In this document: positions 23,578 through 32,814 of the stretch, piece after piece
How positions within the stretch are numbered: the first letter of the stretch is position 1
How the letters are laid out: each line of letters opens with the position of its first letter
Notes under the pieces: model-generated
What the model was told of the DNA's origin: nothing
The model's input: the letters and a program-made list of their open reading frames with translations, nothing else
Database searches by the model: none
Assembly: GCA_964019695.1 (NCBI GenBank)
Contig: OZ026524.1
Span: 27,010,164 to 27,074,163 of the forward strand
Direction of reading: 5' to 3'
Length of the DNA stretch: 64,000 bases
Origin: Loripinus fragilis
Taxonomy: Eukaryota > Mollusca > Bivalvia > Lucinida > Lucinidae
Translations under genes and position numbers: made by a program

Positions 23578-23835
23578 AAGGTCGAAAGCTACAATATTCC
23601 CAAACAACGCCAGGATCAGTCGTATAGCACCATATGTTCCCTTCATTGGTTGGATCTCTGCAGAAGTTTTTTGCTGCTATCACTGAACCATCTATTGGAA
23701 ACAAATTGTCATCTTCTAAGGTGTCGTTGTATGGATAGATGGATGACCAAATCTGGCACTGACGACCGTTTACTGTCACTGACAAATTTCCATTATATTC
23801 GGTGGATGGTACATAATCTACACATACAGAATCAG
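23578..23835 (-). CDS. Exon: complete kringle domain (CUB-kringle gene)
   Basis: A 258-base, phase 1-1 exon with a TTTATCTTTCTAG acceptor and a GTATGT donor. It encodes about 86 residues with all six kringle cysteines in order: CVDYV, YNGNLSVTVNGRQCQIW, AAKNFCRDP, IWCYTTDPGVVWEYC, and FRPC, whose last codon is completed by the next exon. YNG, CQxW, NFCRxP and WCYTTDP are diagnostic. Kringles are extracellular, triple-disulfide binding modules. A single symmetric-phase exon is the usual gene structure. The preceding exon (24375-24540) ends in phase 1 and the next CUB exon (12539-12771) begins in phase 1, so the reading frame is kept throughout. No protease, kinase or WSC domain is visible nearby, so the protein class beyond CUB-kringle is open. 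Confidence 0.9.
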
Positions 23836-24374
23836 CTAGAAAGATAAAGAAAAATTTAAGCAATACACGGATCCTATATTACCTATAGGATTAATGACAT
23901 AAACATGTACTAGTTTGTTGGCTGAGTATTGTCTGTCAAGATGCATTAACTAGGTTATTTATTGAAGTATTATTATATTTTATTGGTTTATATTAAATAA
24001 TTGTGATAACTGTTACTGATAAATGGGTTATCATAAAAGACATCATTTGACAAATCAATATTTGAAGATAAATAGTTTTGTATGTGAGAAATCTTGAAAA
24101 CATTATTTTTCTTACACTTTTGAAATCTCGGTCATTTTTATGCCTTCATATGTATTCTTTAATGTGCTGATCTAATGGAGTTACTGCTCAGTCCTGTGGC
24201 AACACGAAAGTATGTGCAATGACAGCCACTAACACCTTAAACATCCAGAATGGCAAGGTCAGTGCTCATAAATTTATATTTGTAGTCTTACATGTACTTC
24301 ATTTCAAGAGGGATAAACCAATTTTTGTCTTCTTTTTAAGTGGTCGCTTAAGACAGATTTTACTGTATACATAC

Positions 24375-24540
24375 CTTTGTCTATAGCCTCATACGCGGCA
24401 ATGAACCCCAACCCTGTCACAGGACGTTCACTGTCAAAACTATAGAAGTGTACTTTCAAGTGGTTGATTGATTTTATTATCCCCAATGATTCACAAAACC
24501 AATGTTCGAATGTATTTCCAAATACATCATAAGTAGTTGC
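24375..24540 (-). CDS. Exon: second half of first CUB domain
   Basis: A 166-base exon with acceptor TTTTTGATTATCTAG and donor GTATGT, going from phase 0 to phase 1. It reads ATTYDVFGNTFEHWFC at the start and later LKVHFYSFDSERPVTG, then LGFIAAYEAID. The LxVxFxS...GFxAxY ending is the C-terminal half of a CUB domain, including the third-cysteine region. It joins in frame to the phase-0 end of the exon at 26032-26264 and passes a phase-1 junction to the kringle exon. The first 18 codons lie upstream of any ATG and are recovered only by following the splice acceptor. Confidence 0.8.
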
Positions 24541-24612
24541 CTAGATAATCAAAAATACAATAATGAAAGAACTGTCAATAAACAATGCTTATTAGATACC
24601 CCCGTACAGTAA

Positions 24613-24975
24613 AGGCCCTTTTACACCATAACGAATTTAGCAAACATGCTGTTTATGAATTGCGCAAAATGAAAAATCTCGAATTCACATACATATGCCA
24701 CAAAACCCCACGAATGTGATCACCGAACGAGCTGAAATCAAATTTGAAATGAGCGCACAGCGAGTTCATAACATACGAGTAACGACAAGCTAAAGGCCCC
24801 TTTACACTATAACGAATTGACTTGACGTTCCCTCAACGAATTGCAAAAATATGAAAAATCTCGAATACGCAGACATTCGCTGAACAATCCAACGAACATG
24901 ATCATCGAGGCTTGATATAACGATCTGAAAGCGAATTTGAAAGGAACCAAGAACTTACGAGCAACGACCAACTAA
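24613..24975 (+). repeat. Two tandem units of about 180 bases
   Basis: Both units begin AAAGGCCCCTTTACACYATAACGAATT and share ATGAAAAATCTCGAAT, a CCNACGAANNTGATCA block and ACGAGYAACGACNA. Intronic, non-coding. Confidence 0.7.
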
Positions 24976-25259
24976 CGAACACCAGCGGATGAGAAATGAT
25001 CTGTTAATGAACGCTCAACGTGCTGTGTGTACTCTCTGTGTGCGCTCTGCAAATAGTTAGCGTATCCGAACCGATCAATTGCCGTGCAGTTATTTAAATG
25101 GGAAATCAAACCTCGGTTCTTTCCTTTATTTTCCCAACTAGTTTCGGCTGTGCTGTCTTTATCAAGAAGCATTTTGTAAGTAATCAAATAACATATATGC
25201 ATAAATAAATGTACAAAATGGCTCTCTGTCTGAATGGCTGTCTATAAGCTTTATGTGTT

Positions 25260-25563
25260 TGTGCGACAAACGGACAGACGGACAGACACATACGGATGGA
25301 TGGGCGAACAAATCAAAAAGATAGACACACAGACAGAACAACATTCAGTCAGCCATCCCGCCAGCTAGCTAGACGGACCGACAGACGGACAGCCAGACAA
25401 AAGTACGTACAGACAGAGGGGAAGATAAATGGCCAGGATGGGCTGGCGGACAGGCATTAAGACATACATACATACATACATACATACATACATACATACA
25501 TACATACATACATACATACATACAGACGGACGGACGGACAAACTGACACTTACATACATACAT

Positions 25564-25594
<31 letters not shown>

Positions 25595-25600
25595 TACATT
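25260..25600 (+). repeat. Compound microsatellite (GACA, CATA, GGAC, CAGA)
   Basis: Imperfect GACAGACGGACAG runs at 25265-25410, about 15 copies of CATA at 25464-25522, (GGAC) at 25527-25540 and (CAGA) at 25564-25590. Open frames on both strands here are spurious. Confidence 0.95.
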
Positions 25601-25637
25601 CATGTATTTATACAGTCGTTCATTAATACAACTCCGA

Positions 25638-26000
25638 ACTCAGAAATAAGAAGTAAGAACTAAGAAGTAGGAACTAAGAAGTAAAACATAGGAACTAAAA
25701 AGTAAGAACTAGGAACTAAGAAGTAAGAACTAAGAAGCAAGAACTAAGAAGTAAGAAGTAGGAACTAAGAAGTAAGAACTAGGAACTAAGAAGTAAGAAC
25801 TAAGAAGCAAGAACTAAGAAGTAAGAAGTAGGAACTAAGAAGTAAGAACTAGGAACTAAGAAGTAAGAACTAAGAAGTAGGAACTAAGAAGTAAAAAATA
25901 GGTACTAAAAAGTAAGAACTAGGAACTAAGAAGTAAGAACTAAGAAGCAAGAACTAAGAAGTAAGAAGTAGGAACTAAGAAGTAGAAACTAAGAAGAACA
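25638..26000. repeat. GAACTAAGAAGTAA minisatellite with higher-order units
   Basis: Built of GAACTAAGAAGTA(A/G) modules of about 13-21 bases. A compound block of about 80 bases, ordered AACTAGGAACTAAGAAGTA, then AAGAAGCAAG, then AAGAAGTAAGAAGTAGG, repeats at about 25705, 25785 and 25918. The array stops about 30 bases from the splice donor of the CUB exon. In the transcript sense it is a long pyrimidine-rich series of CTTCTTAG motifs. Confidence 0.9.
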
Positions 26001-26031
26001 TACCAGGCTTTCGTACAATTATTATACTTAC

Positions 26032-26264
26032 ATACAACTGGTTAGAGGAATATTTATTTCTTGATGATATTTGAGTATTGCAATTCTTGAATGAAGGTGT
26101 TTTCAAATCCAAGCGCAGCATGTGTAGCTCTATAATTGTGTTCTCAAATAACAATGTCCATTCACATTCTACCCCTTGGTCAAATACTCCGTCATTGTCT
26201 TCATCTGGTGACTGTATCTGGCCGGATGACCTTGTCAATGTACCTCCACAGCCGGTGCCATATA
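26032..26264 (-). CDS. Exon: first half of first CUB domain (CUB-kringle gene)
   Basis: A 233-base exon, phase 1 to phase 0, with acceptor AACATTTCAG and donor GTAAGT. It gives 77 whole codons: CGGTLTRSSGQIQSPD at residues 5-20, a DxDxDG loop (residues 20-25), VECEWTLLF and IIELHMLRLDL. These match the N-terminal half of a CUB domain. It has the same length, phases and gap-free alignment as the exon at 12539-12771. The next exon in the transcript (24375-24540) supplies the second half. An in-frame ATG upstream of the acceptor is intronic, so the protein start is not here. Upstream exons, including any signal peptide, were not found before the repeats at 26.3-31 kb. Confidence 0.85.
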
Positions 26265-26292
26265 CTGAAATGTTTTTCATAACATGCGCGGA

Positions 26293-26321
26293 AACAGAGG
26301 GAGGATGGCTGGGGGTCCGAT

Positions 26322-26357
<36 letters not shown>

Positions 26358-26530
26358 AAAATCACAAAGCTGTAGGTTTCCTTAGGAACACGGGTAAGTA
26401 CCCCACTGGTAAATCACAAAGAATTTAGTATCAGGCCATCATCGGCCCACCAGCATGGCGTTTCGCTGGTGGGGCGATGGTGACCTTTTTAAGGGATATA
26501 GATTTTTTAGGAATACTGGTATGCAACCCC
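26293..26530 (+). mobile_element. Repeat with GGGGGTCC/poly-C edge and hairpin core
   Basis: Shares with the inverse of 36120-36365 the blocks GGNTGGGGGTCC, AATCACAAAGCT, CCTTAG and a hairpin around ATGGCGTTTCGCTG(G/A)TGGG with GATGGTGACC. Here GCCCACCAGC pairs with GCTGGTGGGGC. Confidence 0.7.
26323..26355 (+). repeat. Poly-C tract (33 C)
   Basis: Uninterrupted C run in the GGGGGTCC repeat. The length is likely to be unreliable in an assembly. Confidence 0.95.
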
Positions 26531-26625
26531 TCTCCTCTCTGTAAAATAAGATGATGACTAAAAAAACAATAAAGTAAAAAAATGTCATTGGCCAGCACAT
26601 GTAATTGTGGTACTGATAAGTCCAC

Positions 26626-27240
26626 TTAAAGTGCCAATGCTGATGTGTCCAGTGGGGCTAAATTTTGTTTTTAATGTTTAAGTTTTGGCCAGAGTCTGTA
26701 GACGTTATATCCATACAATGTGTATAAGAGAGTGAATGCACTGATGAGACTCGGTGTATGCGAAGGGTCAGGCGTCTGTTCATTCGCTACTCGCCTAAGC
26801 GATACATGTACGTATTTCATACTTCATAAAAGTTATTTTTATACCACGAAGCCCCTCACCCAGTAAGCTACACAGTACCCTCTTGTTCGTTTGTCTGTTA
26901 GGGATAAGCTTACACTCTCTAATTTGAACATAACTGTAAATTCAGAAATTTTATCGAGAATTTTATTTTCGCGAATAACATGGAAGCATTTACCTACCAT
27001 AGGCATTGCTGCCATATGCGCTAAAACGCATTTGCGTACACAGTTGAACCGAAATATGGAATTATTCTATTCCAGTTCTGACGGTTTCTTGATGAAATAC
27101 GCATACAAAAGAGTGTTCCCACAATTGCGTGCATTTGTTTTGAGACAAGCTACGCCTCTGTCTACGAGGGATATTGCCATTTCACGAGGGCTTTATTTTC
27201 ACAAAACTTCGCAACCGCGAAGTTTGGAGCAAATCAAGAA
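26626..27240. other. No recognisable gene
   Basis: A frame opens at 26891 and runs into the satellite at 27.26 kb. Its first 110 codons show no known motif. Confidence 0.3.
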
Positions 27241-27255
27241 GTTCCAGGATTGTGA

Positions 27256-28115
27256 TTTTGCCCGGGGTTCAGAGTTTGACCCAGTTAACCCTGGTTGGGC
27301 GGGTCCGAAGTTCGGAGAAAGGACCACGTATAACTCTGGTTTGGAGTTCGGAGAAAACCCCTTCATTTCTACAAACTCCGAACTCTGGCAGGCTAGGAGT
27401 TCGGAGAAAGGAGAGTGCCAAACCCTGGTTAAAGGATAGGGCCAAACCTTGGTTCCGCAGGTTCTGAGTTCGGAGAAAGGACCAAGACGAACCCTGGTTT
27501 GGCAAGTACCAAGTTCGGAGAAAGGCCCCCTCCTTTCTCCAAACTCCAAACCCTTGCAGGCAGGTTCTGAGAAGGAAAGGACGACATTGGTTCCGCAGGT
27601 TCGGAGATTGAAGAAAGGGCCGTGCCGAAACCTGGTTTGGCAGGTTCGGAGTTCGGAGAAAGAACTGGGCCGAACCTTTGTTCGGCATGTTCGGAGAAAG
27701 GCTGGTTCCCTATGAACTCTGAATTCTTGCATGTTTGGAGTTCAGAGAAAGGACTAGGCCGAAACCTAACAAAAACCTCTAACCCTTTTCTCAGAACTCC
27801 TAACTTGCCAATAAAAGGTAGGGCTTGTTTCTTTCTCAGAACTTCGAACCTACCGAACCAGGGTTCGTTTGGTCTGCTCCTATCTCTGAACTCAGAACCA
27901 GGGTTCAGCCAAGTTCTTTCTATGAATTCCGAACCTGCCAAAATAAGGTTTGGCCCGTTCCTTTCTCTGACCTGCCAAACCAGGGTACGGCCCAGTCCCT
28001 TCACTAAACTCCAAACTTAAACTCCAAACCAGGGTTTGGCCAGGTTCTTTCTCTCAGCTCTGAACCTGCCTAACCAGGGCTCGGCCCGTTCCTTTCTCCG
28101 AACTCCAAACCCAAA
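27256..28115. repeat. Inverted minisatellite of GGTTCGGAGTTCGGAGAAAGG units
   Basis: Degenerate units of about 45-55 bases built of GTTCGGAGAAAGGNC, CGAACCCTGGTTTGGCAGG and GGCC. Most units left of about 27770 run GTTCGGAG...; those to the right run inverted (CTTTCTC.GAACT), with a few inverted units mixed in on the left. All six frames stay largely open because of the repeat. None is a gene. Confidence 0.9.
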
Positions 28116-28640
28116 CTTCGAAATTGTGAAAATGTATTTGTTTTCCCAAGCAGTGTCAAGATACTGCATGATATATTTTGGTAATTCCCCCCAAAACGGA
28201 TTTCGATTTTTTGAGTAAATTATATATTAAAAAATCTGACATGCAAAATCATAATTTTTGGTATTTATTTCATGGTCTATCATTTGACATTTTAGATAAC
28301 GGAAAAAAAATCGGGAGTCACCAAACAAATATTCTTTGAGGAGGGCCAAATTTAATCCCACTCCACAAATTTCGAGGATAATTTAATATAAACGTTAAAG
28401 ACTGTAATTTTTGTCATTTATATAAGACAGTATCTGAAATCTGCATTGATCCAAAATCGTAAATGGTCGGAAAGAGGGTACCCAGACAACTTTTCCAATT
28501 TCTCGACGCAGGAATGGTGAGCATGGGAATTACCCTTAAACAACTATTTATGTAATATAGTAATTGATATCTGAAATTTTCAAGCTGAATACTGTGATTT
28601 TTTTTTCAAGAGCAATGTGGAACTTACTCTCATTCTTGTT
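28116..28640. other. No recognisable gene
   Basis: AT-rich non-coding sequence between the satellite and the HINE element. Confidence 0.4.
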
Positions 28641-28643
28641 TTT

Positions 28644-29646
28644 ATCCCCACGCTTTTTTAAAAAAGCGTCGGGGATATTGCAATCGCCTCCGTCCGTCCG
28701 TCCGTCTGTCCGTCCGTCCGTCCGTCCGTCACGCTATCTCCTCCTAAACCATTAGACGAAATACAACCAAATTTGGTGTGTGAGTTGCTCACATGAATAG
28801 GGTGTGCAACGGCACATTTTTTTTTTGGCCCCGCCCCCTGGGGCCCTGGGGAGGGGCCAAAAGGTCAAATATCATTAAATATCATTAAATTTCAATTACA
28901 GAGTCAATTTCAAAGATTTTTTAACCAAACTTTGTGTGTCTTCTCACACATGAAAGATATAAAACATATCAGACGGGATTTTCATTTGGTCGCCTGGGTC
29001 ATGCCCCAGGGGTCGGACTTAAGGGTACTGTGGGGGGTTTGGGGGTCAAATTTTTTTTTTCGAAATTCAACCAAATTTGGTGTGTGAGTTACTTACATGA
29101 ATGGCACATGCACCGGCGCCATTTTTGGGGTCCCCACCCCCTGGGGCCTTGGGGAGGGGCCAAAAGGTCAAATATCATTAAATCTGAATTACATAGTCAA
29201 TTTCAAAGGTTTTTGAACCAAACTTTGTGTATCTTCTCACAAATGAAATATATATAACATATCAGACAGGATTTTCATTTGGCCGCCTGGGTCAAGCCCA
29301 GGGGTGGGACTTGGGGGTACCGTGGGGGGGTTGGGGGTAAAAAAAAAATTTCCGAAATTCAACCAGATTTTGTGTGTGAGTTACTCACATGAATGGCACA
29401 TGCACCGGCACAATTTTTTGGGTCCCCGCCCCCTGGGGCCTTGGGGAGGGGTCAAAAATTAAATTTTCTGAACATGGTCATGTGGCATATCAAATTAAAG
29501 GGGATGAGCAGTAGACCATGATACACTAAACAATTTTAACCTACGATAAAACTGGTGACCTTGGGATGGGGTCAAAGGGTCAATTACCATTAGATTTCTT
29601 TGAGAGCGTGGGGATTTGCGATGGCGCGCCATCGAATGTGTTCTAG
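28644..29646 (+). mobile_element. HINE/pearl-type non-autonomous Helentron, second family
   Basis: ATCCCCACGC (28644-28653) is the exact inverse of GCGTGGGGAT (29606-29615). A CGTCCGTCCGTCC microsatellite lies at 28690-28728. Core units begin CGAAATNCAACCAAATTTGG at 28757, 29061 and 29353 (period about 300), each with a GCCCCCTGGGGCC block. The right end is the perfect 16-base palindrome CGATGGCGCGCCATCG (29619-29634), nine bases before CTAG (29643-29646) and a T run. Confidence 0.9.
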
Positions 29647-29997
29647 TTTTTTATTAAAAATGAAAATCTATTCTAATGGCTTTAGTTATAGCTTAGTTTC
29701 AAGTAAAAAAAACCTTGCAATTTGCCTTTTTGAAAATGACTCTTGAAGCTACGGTAGAGCTGCATATTCCAAAGTCATTTTAGTACACTTTGAAAGATAG
29801 CTATATTTTTGTTAAATTATTAGATGATGCTTTTTTTCAACACAATGTCGAACAGTATCTTGCTAGAGCCTTTTTGTATAAAAGAAAACGCGAGCTATCC
29901 AAAATCAGATGTAGGCTAGGATGGTTACTTATTGAATGTGTAATGTAGTTGATTCTAACATAATCCAGATTAGGAAATTTTATTTGCGTAAAATTTT

Positions 29998-30121
29998 AAT
30001 TATCTTCTTTTCCATTAATTTAAACATGTGTTTTGGGTGCTCAAAAGAACCGTCTCATTGAGACGGTTCTTTTGAGTACCCACAACATATGTTTTGGATG
30101 GAAAATAAAGATAATAATTTT
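29998..30121. mobile_element. Palindromic MITE, TTTTGGGTGCTCAAAAGAACC family, complete copy
   Basis: Arms AATTATCTTCTTTTCCAT...GAACCGTCTCA and its near-perfect inverse meet at about 30060. Other copies: 40580-40693 and half of one at 37679-37735. Confidence 0.85.
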
Positions 30122-30939
30122 CCAATACGCACTCTTATCTGGAGGCCTGTCTAAGTTCTAATCTTCTAAGTTTGCGTTCGGGTTTCAAAGTCATTTTAAA
30201 TTAGAGTTTCTAAGTCTAAAAATTTTCAGCAACAATTTTCTCAATATTATAATTTATTACATCTTCTTAAGTCCAACTTAAATACGTCTAGAAACTAACT
30301 ATAACCCAAAGTTCTGAAATCTGAGGCTCTTACACTGGGTTTCGTCCTTTATAGCATGAAGTCACGTGATAGAATCTGACCACAGCGCCACCTAATGACA
30401 TCAACACTAACAAATCATATCTCAAATCTACTTAAAAGCGCCCTCTACGTAGATAAGCTTCCATTTATATGAACCAATCAGAAGATACAAATGTGACTCA
30501 TAGTCACACCAGATGCGCAATTTCCCTAAGGTCGTATGACTAAATGTATTGAGCAATCCTGCCAATCAATGTCAGAATTGACATGATCTATTTATTTGGC
30601 TTATGTAATTTTACTAAACTAAGTAATATCTGTCGTCACGGTCTTTCGAAAGTGTTAAAACATCCCAATAGAATTTACAAGCTAATGAATATGACATTTA
30701 AGAAACAATGACAAACTGGTGTCAGAATTCCTTACAAAAACATAAACATGTCAATCACTGATGTCAACACTACACCTGGCCCTAACTACCTGCGTCTAAT
30801 CTAAACCAAGCATTCACAAAAGATGTAAATCCGCACAGGCAATTCACAATTATTGCGAACCCTCTCAGATGAACCTAGCTAATTTATAAATGTCCCACTA
30901 ACCAGACCTTTACAATAAGATGAAAAGGAGCACAAAAAC
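30122..30939. other. No recognisable gene
   Basis: Non-coding sequence flanking the Ty3 element insertion. Confidence 0.4.
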
Positions 30940-31139
30940 TATTTTATCCTGTGACAGGTAGAAATGAACACGCATGTATGCTGCTAATATATTTATTAGT
31001 AAAGCTATACGAACTACAAGAGAGATGATAACTAAGAGAATAAGCCCACAGCAGAAGCAGCCAGGTAGTTTTATACTACAGGCTGGGCCCTTATCAAGAT
31101 CGTATCATGTTGCAGAGTCTATATGCAGAATATACAACA
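30940..31139 (-). repeat. Ty3 element 3' LTR
   Basis: Differs from 35468-35667 at three positions by direct reading (near 30950, 30974 and 30983). Minus strand starts TGTTGTATATTC and ends GGATAAAATA. The TG...TA ends are unusual against the common TG...CA. Confidence 0.9.
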
Positions 31140-31150
31140 CCCCCCTTTCC
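31140..31150 (-). other. Polypurine tract of the Ty3 element
   Basis: Minus strand GGAAAGGGGGG directly precedes the 3' LTR TGTTG start. This is the expected plus-strand primer position. Confidence 0.8.
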
Positions 31151-31335
31151 AAGCCCGATATTTTGGAGTTTACGGTATGCAACACTTCATTAATAAAATC
31201 GTAAGCGTAAAACAGTTCATTGAGTGTTCAATCTTTCACTCATTAATTCCCACGACTGAATTGTCAGTTTATCATCACAGTTTCTCGTTACAGATAAAAC
31301 AAGCAACACTGATTATTTTGTGGTCCCTTATCAAG

Positions 31336-32814
31336 TTAATTATACTGTAATCTTTCGGGCGGTTTAGAAATTCGCCCAGATCGAGTCACCACATATGGTT
31401 TATTACTAGTTTCTTGAGATACGTGTAACGGTACACTAGACACCTGTTCGAGACCAAAAGAGTTGGACAGGAGTGTATCAGATTCTGTAATCGCTGAAAT
31501 GTGTGAATTTCCAGAATCACCCTGCACTTTTCATTCCTGCACATGTACCATCGGCTGAAGGTCAGTTGGGTCGTTAAGTTCGACTTCTTTATTCAACCTA
31601 ACCAAATTTCGCCTGTTGCGCGAAATTTTACCACGGGGTGTGTCGACCACGTATGATCTTGGTCGGCCTGCAGCTTTTAATACTTTGCCGTCTACATTGA
31701 ATGATTTCACGTGAACGTTATCGCCTGCACGTAATGGCGTCATATTTCGCGCTAGATGTCTGACGTCATAATTCTTCTTGGAGTATGCACGTGCTGCATT
31801 CTCTTTCTTAAGCAGTGAGGTTTGGTTGATAACTTTTGGATTCAATCGATCTAGGGTTTTGCGGAAGGATAGTTTTGATTTGTCTGCTGTAGAGAAGCTG
31901 AGATGGGCTATACCCATTACTGAGCGGTGTGGCTCGATAATGCATGAGTGCAAAGTAAGGGTCGTCAGACTTCTCAAGCATGCGTTTGCACGTTTGAACA
32001 GCGCGTTTAGCCTCCGCGTTCCCTAAAGGATATCTAGGCGATTATGTAATGTGCTTTATACCGTATTCTTTCATGAATTTCTGCATAGCCTGCTCTGAGT
32101 AACATCCTACATTGTCACTGGTGAATATGTCGCAAACACCATGCCGACTAAACATTGACTTTAAATGGGTAATAACTTCTTCGGTTGTTAAAGAACGCAA
32201 TTTAGCTAATTCAATAAATCTTGAATAGTAGCACACAACCAGTAGGTACGTGTGACCTTTCCAAAAGAAAAGGTCTGACCCTAAATGTTTCCAAAGCCGA
32301 TCATCAAACTTAGTACTGATCATCGGCTCTGCATGATCATTCTGAAGTTTAGCGCAAACGTCGCATGCTTTGACATCTTTTCAATGTCACTGTTGATGCC
32401 TAACCACCATACCGACTCTCTTGCTCGCAGTTTACATTTTGTTATTCCTTGATGCGCGCCATGAATTTTGGTGAGTATATCTGCTCTCATTTCTGTAGGA
32501 ATAAATAATCTGCCTGCTTTCATTAATAAGCCTTTATTTTTTGTTATCTCGCCCCTCAAATGCCAGTACACTTTTCCTATCTCGGATGCCTTATGTTTTG
32601 TTTCAGGCCACCCATTATTGCAGTAATTGGCTAGTGTTTGACAAATAACATCTTGACTTTGCTTTTCCCTTATCTCTTGAAGTCTAAGATCTGTCGCTGG
32701 CAAGTGTCTTATAACCATGTCAACATAATTTTCGGTGTCTGAGGAATGTTGCTCCTCCTCCAAAGTCAATGAATGAATCACAGGGTTTCTTGAAAGCATA
32801 TTAGGTATAATCAA
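31336..32814 (-). pseudogene. Ty3 integrase region, frameshifted
   Basis: The N-terminal zinc region reads HGAHQGITKCKLRARESVWW, and a one-base shift near 32375 is needed to recover the ACDVC part of the HHCC finger. The core has LGSDLFFWKG (first D) and IFTSDNVGCYSEQAM (second D). After an in-frame TAA at about 32041 it continues with RYPLGNAEAKRAVQ (catalytic E). YRATPLSNGYSP follows, and another shift near 31850 leads to MTPLRAGDNVHVKSF. The C-terminal TRSGRISKPPERLQ is the usual pol end. At least two frameshifts and one stop make it inactive. Confidence 0.85.

Noticed and set aside
25365..25630. Cys/Val/Tyr-rich open frames on the minus strand
   Set aside because: Translations of CATA/GACA microsatellites.
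25638..26000. CRISPR-like array of regular repeats
   Set aside because: Contiguous head-to-tail minisatellite without unique spacers, in a eukaryotic intron.
27174..28020. Several overlapping 100-190 codon open frames on both strands
   Set aside because: They lie wholly in the inverted minisatellite and repeat the same peptide module in all frames, so they are by-products of the repeat.
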